The notes beneath the pieces are model-generated. The model was given only the letters and a program-made list of their open reading frames with translations. It was not told the origin of the DNA and ran no database searches. From contig QMTG01000005.1 in NCBI GenBank assembly GCA_003649915.1, positions 1-18,239 of the forward strand: a stretch of DNA of 18,239 nt, in the 5' to 3' direction. Of the stretch, positions 7,513 to 14,157 are shown piece by piece. Numbering within the stretch: the first letter of the stretch is position 1; each line of letters begins with the position of its first letter. Made by a program: the position numbers and the translations under genes. Source of the stretch: Thermoplasmata archaeon (GTDB lineage Archaea; Thermoplasmatota; Thermoplasmata; B31-G17).

Positions 7513-8548
7513 ATTCCTTTACCAATTCCCAACCTTCACCGTTCCATCTACCTACCCAGCCATTAGGCAACAAATATAATCGTCCCACAATCCGTTGTTC
7601 GGGTGGCGGAACTTGTGTTGTAATAACCTCTTCTTCAGGCATTTCAGGCAATTCTGGTTCGGGTCGTCTAACAACATTTTCGCCTGTCAATGGTTCAACC
7701 TCGCCCCATTGCTCTGTTGGCTCTGCTTCGCCTGCTTGCTGTGGCAATAACTGCCCTTGCAGAGTTTTTATCCGCTGATTGACTTCATTCAGATATTTTT
7801 CGTATTGGTTTATGGCGTCCGTAATTTTCTTCCATTCATCCGAACCAACAGTTGTTTGAGTTCGTGTCTTGTACAAATCGGACAATATGCTATAAAACTT
7901 TCTACGGTCTTCATATAGGTTGTCTAATTGTTTACTGATAAGTCTTGCCCGTTCTTGTTGTTGTCGTTGTTTTATTTTGGCTTCTTGTTCTCTGGGCGTT
8001 CGTTCAGTTTTCTTTTTCGTCGCTTCTGTTTGGGCTTTGATATTTTGAGTTTGTGCTTGCAATAATGCTATTTTTGCTTGTGTCAAAGGTGATGGATTAG
8101 TTTTGTTTTGTGCTTCTAATTGGGCTCTCAATTTAAGTAATTTCTCTTGGCTTGCAGTTCGTAAATCATTTTGGAACTTTATCAATTCTAATCTTTCTTC
8201 AAATGTAAGCCCCGTTCGTGGCGGTGCAACGGCTACTGGAATGCCTTTAGGAATAGAAGTTATTTCGTGTGGTTGCGTAAATAACTGCTGACCTTTGGTT
8301 GACTGTGTTTTCTTTTTCGGCGTGTATGATATAATGTTTCTGCTTTCAGGTGCAATTTCCCAGTTAGCACCTTTGACCGCTGTTAGCAATTTCTGATAAC
8401 TTGGCGTTCTTTTGCTAATATCCTCACCAGTTCCGTCCCATCTCACACCGCCAGGTAATTCAACTGAAATAGTACCAGGCGTTTTTTTGCGTGGATTTAT
8501 CAAATCAGCCACTCTTTGCCGTAATGTATCAAACCAAGTTTTCGCCAT
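7490..8548 (-). CDS. Coiled-coil internal virion-like protein
   Basis: This protein of 352 residues begins MAKTWFDTLRQRVADLINPR, a short amphipathic helix. It then has a Pro/Lys-rich segment to about residue 110 and a long Gln/Lys/Glu-rich coiled coil (about 113-272, with LRAQLEAQNKT, QTQNIKAQTEATKKK and KQRQQQERARLI). An acidic, Pro-rich tail follows (275-318), then a C-terminal motif at 319-343 with Y-x-x-P, W and GW, which recurs near the N-terminus of the giant protein encoded next. The gene overlaps the giant gene by 23 bases and follows the beta-helix gene by ten bases. Position and coiled coil suggest a tail or internal/ejection protein acting with the giant protein. This is inference; no family is recognised. 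Confidence 0.75.
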   Translation of the reverse strand: MAKTWFDTLRQRVADLINPRKKTPGTISVELPGGVRWDGTGEDISKRTPSYQKLLTAVKGANWEIAPESRNIISYTPKKKTQSTKGQQLFTQPHEITSIPKGIPVAVAPPRTGLTFEERLELIKFQNDLRTASQEKLLKLRAQLEAQNKTNPSPLTQAKIALLQAQTQNIKAQTEATKKKTERTPREQEAKIKQRQQQERARLISKQLDNLYEDRRKFYSILSDLYKTRTQTTVGSDEWKKITDAINQYEKYLNEVNQRIKTLQGQLLPQQAGEAEPTEQWGEVEPLTGENVVRRPEPELPEMPEEEVITTQVPPPEQRIVGRLYLLPNGWVGRWNGEGWELVKEYEKVINR

Positions 8549-8558
8549 CTTGCCTACC

Positions 8559-9455
8559 TCATAAACTCGTCAATGAAACAGACCAATTCCTGCCTACATC
8601 AAGAGTTATGTCTCTGAAGCCACAATTCAACAACTTCAAAGTTCCTATACTTATCGTCTTCTGCGGGTCATTTACCGCCGATGAAGCCGTCATTTCCAGC
8701 GTCGTAATAGTTTTACTAACAGCACTACCAGTAGCATCTAACTTCGCATTTTTGCCGAGATGTAAAGTAGTTATCGTATCATTGGTATTCAAGTAAAGCG
8801 TTCCATTTATCACAGAAGCAGACGATACAGTTCCGTTGCTATGCGTCCAAGTAGCGTTCGCAACTGATGCTGTATCAAGTTTGCATTTAGTTTCTACCGT
8901 ACCACCTGAAATTACTATCGGCGGTGCTGATGTGCCATCTATCTTACTTACGCTTTCACCGATGGTTATATTACCGCCTGAAATATAGATATTATCGAAT
9001 TCGCCAACATCTCCACCATTAGCAGCAATACCAATATCGTCGCTATCATCGGCGTCAATGTACAGTTTCGTCGAATTGGTTGCTGAAGTAGCAGTTAGAT
9101 TGAGTGCATAAGCACCTATCGTTGATGCCCCGCCTGCTTCTGTAATGTAAATCGCCTTTGCTTCAGTCAAATCCAGATATTTAACACCCGTGCCTGCCAA
9201 ATGGGCTTCGGCATTAGTTTCGCCTGAAAAAGACAATTTCAATGGCGTATCCACCGATCCGATACTTATTGAACAACCTTTTTCAATGACAAGTTTATCT
9301 ATCGGTGAAGAAGTTTCGTCAGAACCGTCTATATCAACGGTTGCATTAGCGGGTATAACAGCAGTGTCGCCACTGCCAGGCACAGCACCGCCAGACCAAT
9401 TTGTCGCCGTTGACCAACTGCTATCAGTTGTCCCAAGCCATATACAAACAGCCAT
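8559..9455 (-). CDS. Beta-helix-like surface or tail-spike protein
   Basis: This 298-residue protein is rich in Ser, Thr, Gly, Ala, Asp and Asn with short hydrophobic strands at regular spacing (IVISGG, LYLNTN, TLHLGK, TLEMTA, ISIGTLKLLNC). That is the pattern of right-handed beta-helix or beta-solenoid proteins. The N-terminus W-L-G-T-T-DSSWSTATNWSGG and PGSGDTAVIPA is the entry motif often seen in such repeat proteins and phage fibres. It has few Cys and no signal peptide. The ATG overlaps the stop of the YegP-like gene (TAATG) and has a good GGAGG. It probably forms a trimeric fibre, spike or head fibre that contacts the host surface. No catalytic residues are evident, so depolymerase activity is not claimed. 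Confidence 0.7.
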   Translation of the reverse strand: MAVCIWLGTTDSSWSTATNWSGGAVPGSGDTAVIPANATVDIDGSDETSSPIDKLVIEKGCSISIGSVDTPLKLSFSGETNAEAHLAGTGVKYLDLTEAKAIYITEAGGASTIGAYALNLTATSATNSTKLYIDADDSDDIGIAANGGDVGEFDNIYISGGNITIGESVSKIDGTSAPPIVISGGTVETKCKLDTASVANATWTHSNGTVSSASVINGTLYLNTNDTITTLHLGKNAKLDATGSAVSKTITTLEMTASSAVNDPQKTISIGTLKLLNCGFRDITLDVGRNWSVSLTSL

Positions 9456-9694
9456 TATTTCGCCTCCTTAACTTCTCGTGGAGGATCGCACAGCAGCCTT
9501 TCAAGAGTATGTATCATTTTAGTGCGTGAAGAGTAGGCTTCGCTGCTCATTATTGTCCTGCCGTTAGACGCTTTTACTCTAAATCGCCATCCATCTTTTG
9601 ACTTCCATATTTCGTAATAAAACGGTGGCTTACAATCCTGTCTGGCAGGAATTACAAGATTTTTTATTTTTTTGAGCAACCTCCTTAATTTCAC
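9455..9694 (-). CDS. YegP/DUF1508-like small domain protein
   Basis: The protein has 79 residues. Residues 25-70 (FYYEIWKSKDGWRFRVKASN, then GRTIMSSEAYSSR and a helix KMIHTLERL) match the YegP/DUF1508 pattern, a compact beta-beta-beta-alpha domain in which a strand with 'G-W-R-F-R' is followed by 'NG..I..SE.Y.S' and a helix. Its function is not established. The start is a GTG at 9694 with GGAGG ten bases upstream. The N-terminal 20 residues are basic (KLRRLLKKIKN) and are encoded over the end of the Cys-rich gene, a 65-base overlap. The gene ends in TAATG with the next start. Such domains are usually cellular stand-alone genes; its place among virion genes is unusual. Confidence 0.75.
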   Translation of the reverse strand: MKLRRLLKKIKNLVIPARQDCKPPFYYEIWKSKDGWRFRVKASNGRTIMSSEAYSSRTKMIHTLERLLCDPPREVKEAK

Positions 9695-9866
9695 TTTCTT
9701 TGAACCTCCATTGACCTAATGGACAGGGCATTACAGGATTTACCGTCAATTGTCCTCCACAACAGATTGACACATTAGGGCAACTATTTGCTTGCGGACA
9801 GCCCTTACATATATTTACAGCCATATAATAATCTACATCCAGCGGTTTTTCAAGTTTGTCGTTCAT
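9630..9866 (-). CDS. Cys-rich small protein, probable metal-binding
   Basis: This 78-residue protein has eight Cys: C20, C23, C29, C35, C36, C48, C71 and C74. The central pattern C-x2-C-x5-C-x5-CCGG-x9-PCPLGQW looks like a zinc- or iron-sulfur-binding domain, and a second CNSC pair lies near the end. The last 22 codons are shared, in another frame, with the start of the YegP-like gene. The start has only a weak AAGG, and the gene follows the stop of the basic-protein gene by three bases. Small Cys-rich proteins with CPLGxW-type ends occur, as I recall, in phage late operons. The metal and the role are unknown. Confidence 0.7.
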   Translation of the reverse strand: MNDKLEKPLDVDYYMAVNICKGCPQANSCPNVSICCGGQLTVNPVMPCPLGQWRFKESEIKEVAQKNKKSCNSCQTGL

Positions 9867-9869
9867 CAG

Positions 9870-10082
9870 TTATTTGCCTTTCTTTTTGCGTTTAGAAAGT
9901 TTTGATAATGTCAATGCAAGAGCAGCCTGCCGTTTGGTTCGAGTACTTGCTTTACTACCTTTACGCAAAACATGTTTAGCGTATTGCCTAACAGTCATCC
10001 CTGCTGCTTTCGCTTTCTTTGTAAAAGCACCAGGTCTTTTGATTGCTTTCTGTATCCAGCGTTTAGATGTTCGTTTAGCCAT
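9870..10082 (-). CDS. Small Lys/Arg-rich phage protein, possible DNA- or capsid-binding
   Basis: This protein of 70 residues has a very basic composition (TSKRWIQKAIKRPGAFTKKA, then KHVLRKGSKASTRTKRQ, ending SKRKKKGK) and essentially no acidic residues. The W-I-Q-K-A-I-K-R-P-G-A-(F/L)-T-x-K-A segment, followed by AAGMTVRQYA, a KGS turn and a helix of Leu and Ala, is a recurring small virus protein that I recall from phage genomes, always uncharacterised. It is likely to bind nucleic acid or the packaged genome. It has a strong Shine-Dalgarno (AAAGGAGG seven bases from ATG), so it may be made in quantity. It directly follows another very basic small gene. Confidence 0.75.
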   Translation of the reverse strand: MAKRTSKRWIQKAIKRPGAFTKKAKAAGMTVRQYAKHVLRKGSKASTRTKRQAALALTLSKLSKRKKKGK

Positions 10083-10098
10083 AATTGCACCTCCTTTC

Positions 10099-10254
10099 CT
10101 ATCCTAATCTGCCTCTGCCTGCACCACGACCTTTTCCAGCACTCTTTCCTTTGCCTTCATAGCGACAGCCTCCTTTATTACGATTTCTCCGTCCACCGCT
10201 TCTCATACCACGCCCTCTACCCATTCCTGTTTCTCTACCATACCCGATTGCCAT
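10099..10254 (-). CDS. Gly/Arg-rich 51-residue protein
   Basis: This short gene lies between the fibre-like gene and the Lys-rich gene. It has ATG at 10252-10254, AAGGAG eight bases before it, and TAG at 10099-10101. The product begins MAIGYGRETGMGRGRGMRSG and continues with GGRRNRNKGG and KGKSAGKGRGAGRGRLG. About half the residues are Gly and about a quarter Arg or Lys, with one Cys, so it resembles an RGG-type disordered nucleic-acid-binding peptide. It is followed by the strong Shine-Dalgarno of the next basic gene. Low-complexity composition makes homology calls unreliable, but the clean start, stop and spacing support it as real. Confidence 0.65.
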   Translation of the reverse strand: MAIGYGRETGMGRGRGMRSGGRRNRNKGGCRYEGKGKSAGKGRGAGRGRLG

Positions 10255-10272
10255 TAGTTATTCTCCTTGTTG

Positions 10273-11562
10273 TCAATCTCCTTGTGGGTCTGTCGCCCAC
10301 ACCCATACATGCAATCTTTTGTTTGTTGCGTCTTGATTTACTGCTATCAAACGCCCTCTATGTGTCGCATCAGCACAATCTACCTGTATAAGAATTTGCC
10401 CTATATTGCTTATGGTTGTTTGCCCTGTTGTTCGGCTTGAACCTACCTTCCCGCTCGACACGCTATAACTGGGTCCATCTGCCCCAACTGTCCATTCATC
10501 AGAGGTGTAGTCATTAGTATCAGTATCTATTGCAGAACCAGAAACAACGACAACACGCCCTCGCCAATCTCGATTATCAAGCACTACAGTAGCCGAACCT
10601 GCTACCGCCCCTACCCAAGTAAAGTGTATATTTTGCCCTATTCCGCCACCCGATTGTGCATCTTCCCACGAAGGAACGAGATTATTATTATCATCTTTCT
10701 TGACAGTAAGAACCTGATTTTCATTACCTATAGCCAGCCTATCCCACTTATTGTTAGCATTACCGTAAATCAAATCGCCTGTTTGACAATCTTCGTCTTC
10801 AGTGTCTTGATGAACATTACCGTCAAGCAAATCGGTTTTGATGTGGTCTGTAATCGAAACCCATTTCGTTTCGCCTTCTGTATCAGTGTACAAGAATTTG
10901 TTAGTATCACCTGCTTCTGGTGGTTTTATTGCAGGGATGTTGTAATGAACGAACCAGTAAACGGTTTTGCCGTTAGCATTAGAGCGGTGCATCCAAACTA
11001 CCGTGCCATCAGGCACAGGTGAAGCGTTGCTATCCGCCGTATTGTTTGCCTCGGCAAGATTGTAGGCAGGATAAGCAGATTGGTTGTCATCAGCAGTTAG
11101 TTTGCCGTACTCACCATATTCGCTATTTTGCGACCAGTTATCGTGTCCCTCTGCGTCCTGTAATGCCTCAACCCAAGAATACTTCCATCTATTCCTTGCA
11201 GGACTGTCTGCATCCTCATGCTCTGTGATAATTGCCCAAAAGCCCAAGTCAGGCAACAACTCACCATCTACCTGTTCAATCGGCACAACGGCTTGCTTAC
11301 TTCCCCCTAATTCTATCGGCTCTTCTTTACTTTCTGTTTCTTCTGTTTGCCGTTCTTCTTCCTCTTCTACATCTTCAAGATTTACATCCTCTAAAAGATT
11401 TACAGGCGAAATCGTATCGAGATAGTCTATAACATCGTTCAGCGTCATTATGATTGGAATGTTATTGTCAACACCTTCCGCTATGTCAACTTTCTGCGGT
11501 ACAGGTGTCTTCGCCCACCTCGATAAAATCCTGCCAATAATTTGTTTTATCTTATCTACCAT
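10273..11562 (-). CDS. Tail-fibre-like virion protein
   Basis: This 429-residue protein has an amphipathic basic N-terminus (KIKQIIGRILSRWAKT) and an acidic stretch at 58-81 (VEEEEERQTEETESKEE). A domain around 107-133 contains GFWAIITEH and YSWVEA. Residues 262-300 follow the classical fibre pattern GDLIYGNANNKWDRL-x-IGNENQVLTV...PSWE; a related copy is at 221-237 (NKFLYTD...KWVSI). The C-terminal third is beta-rich (VVLDNRDWRGRVVVVSGSAI). This pattern is common in phage tail fibres and host-specificity proteins. The gene starts inside the end of the preceding one (ATGGTAG, seven-base overlap). Receptor binding is inferred. Confidence 0.7.
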   Translation of the reverse strand: MVDKIKQIIGRILSRWAKTPVPQKVDIAEGVDNNIPIIMTLNDVIDYLDTISPVNLLEDVNLEDVEEEEERQTEETESKEEPIELGGSKQAVVPIEQVDGELLPDLGFWAIITEHEDADSPARNRWKYSWVEALQDAEGHDNWSQNSEYGEYGKLTADDNQSAYPAYNLAEANNTADSNASPVPDGTVVWMHRSNANGKTVYWFVHYNIPAIKPPEAGDTNKFLYTDTEGETKWVSITDHIKTDLLDGNVHQDTEDEDCQTGDLIYGNANNKWDRLAIGNENQVLTVKKDDNNNLVPSWEDAQSGGGIGQNIHFTWVGAVAGSATVVLDNRDWRGRVVVVSGSAIDTDTNDYTSDEWTVGADGPSYSVSSGKVGSSRTTGQTTISNIGQILIQVDCADATHRGRLIAVNQDATNKRLHVWVWATDPQGD

Positions 11563-12440
11563 TCAAACAGCCCTGGCAAATTCGACCAATCCGCTAAACG
11601 ATAACGCCGTAAATAAACTGGTTGAGTTTCTATCAACCGTCCATTTTTATACTCAAGATCAAGCAATGCCCTCGTTATAGGGCGCAATCTCTGTGTGCTT
11701 TCTAAAACAAATTGTTTCTTTTGGTCGTCCCATTCAAAGACAGGTTGGTGAGGAATTGTAATCACTATCGCCGTATGCCGTAAATAATTTTTATCCCAAG
11801 TATCAGGATTGTAAGCGAGGTAGTAGTCTATGTTTACATAGTCATCGCCCCAAGTGTAATCAAACCTTATGTCAACCATTAGCATAGTTTTTTCGTCAGC
11901 ATCCATTATATTGGGTAATTTGTTTTCGTTGACGGTATGAACATAACCCAATAAGTTTTTCGGGTTTATGGATTTAGCAGCAGTCTGAACACAGACCAAA
12001 TGATAGGGGCCTGGATTAGTCTGTAATTTGTAAAAACCGTTTATTTGCGATATTAGACCGTTTTTGTCTTTGACGACAATTTGACCAGTCAGGGGTTCGA
12101 ATTTATCAGTTTGCGGATTATACCCCCACTCATTTTCGCCGATTTCTGGGTCTGTATAAGTGCCACATATTCTAATTCGGGCGTGATGTAATTTGCGAGG
12201 TGTTTTGTAGTATGCGTGTAAAAATCCTTTGCCTTTCTGCCCACCTTCTCCCCTATTCCAGACTACACGATAGCACTTGGGACGCTCTTCACCACTTATA
12301 CCAGCCCAATAAGTACCAAGTACTGCCTTTTGTATGGCATAGCCCTGCTCATCGGTGCAATGCCAAACTCTCTCACCTACATAGCCGTCTTTGAGGCTAT
12401 ATTCTAATCTCTGCGACCATAATAGTTCTTCGTAAGCCAT
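11556..12440 (-). CDS. Unrecognised probable virion protein (294 aa)
   Basis: I do not recognise a family. The protein has 294 residues, no signal peptide or membrane segment, many aromatic residues (W and Y throughout, e.g. YNPDTWDKNYLRH, WGDDYVNIDYYLAYN) and alternating strands, suggesting a beta-sandwich fold. The N-terminus MAYEELLWSQRLEYSLKDGY and the C-terminus RLADWSNLPGLFEW are well formed. It starts four bases after the preceding gene and overlaps the fibre-like gene by seven bases. It lies between the connector-like and fibre-like genes, so a role in the tail or in fibre attachment is plausible. An enzyme cannot be excluded, but no catalytic motif is seen. Confidence 0.7.
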   Translation of the reverse strand: MAYEELLWSQRLEYSLKDGYVGERVWHCTDEQGYAIQKAVLGTYWAGISGEERPKCYRVVWNRGEGGQKGKGFLHAYYKTPRKLHHARIRICGTYTDPEIGENEWGYNPQTDKFEPLTGQIVVKDKNGLISQINGFYKLQTNPGPYHLVCVQTAAKSINPKNLLGYVHTVNENKLPNIMDADEKTMLMVDIRFDYTWGDDYVNIDYYLAYNPDTWDKNYLRHTAIVITIPHQPVFEWDDQKKQFVLESTQRLRPITRALLDLEYKNGRLIETQPVYLRRYRLADWSNLPGLFEW

Positions 12441-12444
12441 TGTG

Positions 12445-12939
12445 CTACGCCTTCTTGTAATATGCTTCTAAAATCACATCTTCTATAACTTTGTTAGCAG
12501 TCGCATACCTGCGTGTTGAACTTACCACAACAGGTTCAAACGCCAATTCGTCGTCGTTCAAAGCAGAACCGAAAATTTGTGCGTAAGTATCGCCATTTTT
12601 GTACGGCGTGGAACTTGCCGAACGAATTAGAGAAACTGTATATCGCCTTTTAGGACGAATTTCTAACCTTTTTACAGAACCTTTGATAATTTCGCCTGTT
12701 TCAACTTGATACTTTTGGGCATAAACGACGACTATTTTGCCGTGTAGTTTACTATCGATTTGTGTCTGGTACGAGATTATTTCGTAATCGCTATCGTCAG
12801 GCAAACTATCGCCTATATCGAGGTCAACATCAGAAGGGTTGGATGTAAGAGGTATGCGGTAGGCAACCTTCTTGATTGTATAAGGCAGATTGCCATTGCT
12901 GATTTCAGTTTCATATAACTTGACTTTCTCTTCTGCCAT
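12445..12939 (-). CDS. Unrecognised small probable virion protein (164 aa)
   Basis: I do not recognise a family. The protein of 164 residues is soluble, beta-rich and mildly acidic in its first half (SNPSDVDLDIGDSLPDDSDY). A run of strands follows (KIVVVYAQKYQVETGEIIKG, KRLEIRPKRRYTVSLIRS), then a helical C-terminus (ANKVIEDVILEAYYKKA). No clear Shine-Dalgarno precedes its ATG, which lies one base after the stop of the connector-like gene, so it probably relies on translational coupling. By position it could be a head-completion, stopper or tail-hub component. Confidence 0.7.
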   Translation of the reverse strand: MAEEKVKLYETEISNGNLPYTIKKVAYRIPLTSNPSDVDLDIGDSLPDDSDYEIISYQTQIDSKLHGKIVVVYAQKYQVETGEIIKGSVKRLEIRPKRRYTVSLIRSASSTPYKNGDTYAQIFGSALNDDELAFEPVVVSSTRRYATANKVIEDVILEAYYKKA

Positions 12940-12940
12940 C

Positions 12941-13888
12941 TCATTCGTCTGGTGTCAGAAAAACTGTGTTCTCAATAACTGGTTTATCCGCTGGATAAAC
13001 TATTTGTTCAGTTTCAGTTATGTAAGACGGCGGTTCGCTTGCCGTCATACGACGCATTGCATTTACAAATGCAGGACATTGTTGTAAATCTGTATCACCA
13101 AGTAAATCGTTCTTCAACAACCACGCCCCGCCCCTTACATAAACATCGTATTGGTATTCAGGCGGAACGATAAGAGCATCGTCGGAACTGTTGTTATCTA
13201 TTTTACTGTGGCGACAGATGTACTGTATGAATATCTGATATTGCCCTCCACAGGCGGGATATAAACCTATGTAAGGTCTGTTGTCATAAAAGTATGTGTA
13301 ATGAGTTGGCTTGCCCGTGTAAGAAGTGGTCGACAAAGTATGCCACTGAAAAAATGTTGGGCGTTCTACAAATCGCAGTTCCCACTGATCTGCGTATGTA
13401 ACCCTTTCAACAGCACGCAAGTTTTGCATCATTTGATTGGCTACAGTTTGTAGGGGATAGCCAATAACAGAAGTAGTCCCGCCAGTAGCAGTTTCATCGT
13501 CACCTGCTTGAGCGTATGTAAAAGTAGTCGAAGAAGGCACAGAAGCAATCGTGTAAATACCTTCAAAGGTATCAGATGAAGTGCCTTTTATTTTGACGAT
13601 TGAGTTGACAGTGTAGCCGTGTGCTGATGCAGTCGTTACAGTAACTGTATTAGAAGATCTTGAAATAGACGAAATGGTGTTATCGTCGTAAGTGGTGAAA
13701 TAACATTTTTTACGCATCCACCACCAGATATTTCCCTGATAAGTCGTTGCAGCAAGCCCCGCCTGCGTTATCGCCATATTTATCTTGGCTAACTGGTCTG
13801 CATTGTTGACATCCCAGCCCAATATATCTGCAATGCGTGCCTGCACTTCGGCAATTGTCATTCCTGGCGATGTGTATTCGGTAGCCAT
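12941..13888 (-). CDS. Probable head-tail connector (adaptor) protein with inserted beta domain
   Basis: This protein has 315 residues. The N-terminal part (1-66) is helical (TIAEVQARIADILGW, QLAKINMAITQAGLA) and the C-terminal part (about 143-300) is mixed, with IQYICRHSKI and a final helical region (YVRGGAWLLKNDLL). This resembles the gp4/gp11-type adaptors that join the portal to the tail in short-tailed phages. Residues 70-142 form a separate beta domain (ISSISRSSNTVTVTTASAHG, then VPSSTTFTYAQAGDD and GGT), a repeat-type module widely found in phage structural proteins and inserted here. The gene starts on the stop of the upstream 43-residue gene (TAATG). The adaptor call rests on layout and order, not on a catalytic or diagnostic motif. 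Confidence 0.6.
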   Translation of the reverse strand: MATEYTSPGMTIAEVQARIADILGWDVNNADQLAKINMAITQAGLAATTYQGNIWWWMRKKCYFTTYDDNTISSISRSSNTVTVTTASAHGYTVNSIVKIKGTSSDTFEGIYTIASVPSSTTFTYAQAGDDETATGGTTSVIGYPLQTVANQMMQNLRAVERVTYADQWELRFVERPTFFQWHTLSTTSYTGKPTHYTYFYDNRPYIGLYPACGGQYQIFIQYICRHSKIDNNSSDDALIVPPEYQYDVYVRGGAWLLKNDLLGDTDLQQCPAFVNAMRRMTASEPPSYITETEQIVYPADKPVIENTVFLTPDE

Positions 13889-14019
13889 TACTCTACTTCC
13901 TTCTTACAGTACGGACATCTTCTCTTCTTTTTATCAGCGGCTCGCAATGCACATATAATATACACCAAAATTATACTACATCCAACACCTGCTATCAGCC
14001 CTATCATAAAATCCGCCAT
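13888..14019 (-). CDS. Small membrane protein with C-terminal CPYC knuckle (43 aa)
   Basis: ATG at 14017-14019 and TAA at 13888-13890 give 43 residues. Residues 4-25 form one membrane segment (FMIGLIAGVGCSIILVYIIC), followed by ADKKKRR and CPYCKKEVE. The positive charges after the segment place the C-terminal knuckle in the cytoplasm. A single C-x-x-C cannot bind zinc alone; it could do so as a dimer or with its neighbour. AGGAG lies ten bases before the ATG, within the end of the preceding gene, and the TAA overlaps the next ATG. It has the same design as the gene just upstream, so the two are likely paralogues. The function is unknown. Confidence 0.7.
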   Translation of the reverse strand: MADFMIGLIAGVGCSIILVYIICALRAADKKKRRCPYCKKEVE

Positions 14020-14022
14020 ATC

Positions 14023-14157
14023 TCATAATCTCCTGCCACAATGCGGACATCTTTTATCATCTTCATCATAAGAAACAGACAACATTGCCAGTATCAATAT
14101 ATTGGCTACAAACCCTATTACAAAACCTGCGATAAATCGCCATAATGCACTTATCAT
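14023..14157 (-). CDS. Small membrane protein with C-terminal CPHC knuckle (44 aa)
   Basis: ATG at 14155-14157 overlaps the glycosyltransferase stop as ATGA; TGA is at 14023-14025. The 44 residues comprise one membrane segment (LWRFIAGFVIGFVANILILA, then MLSVS), an acidic spacer YDEDDKR and a final CPHCGRRL, half of a zinc ribbon. It matches the following 43-residue protein in length, order of parts and motif: F-[IM]-x-G-[FL]-[VI]-x-G and R-C-P-[HY]-C. No Shine-Dalgarno is obvious, and start-stop coupling probably drives its translation. The function is unknown. It might sit beside membrane-acting phage proteins or the glycosyltransferase. Confidence 0.7.
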   Translation of the reverse strand: MISALWRFIAGFVIGFVANILILAMLSVSYDEDDKRCPHCGRRL

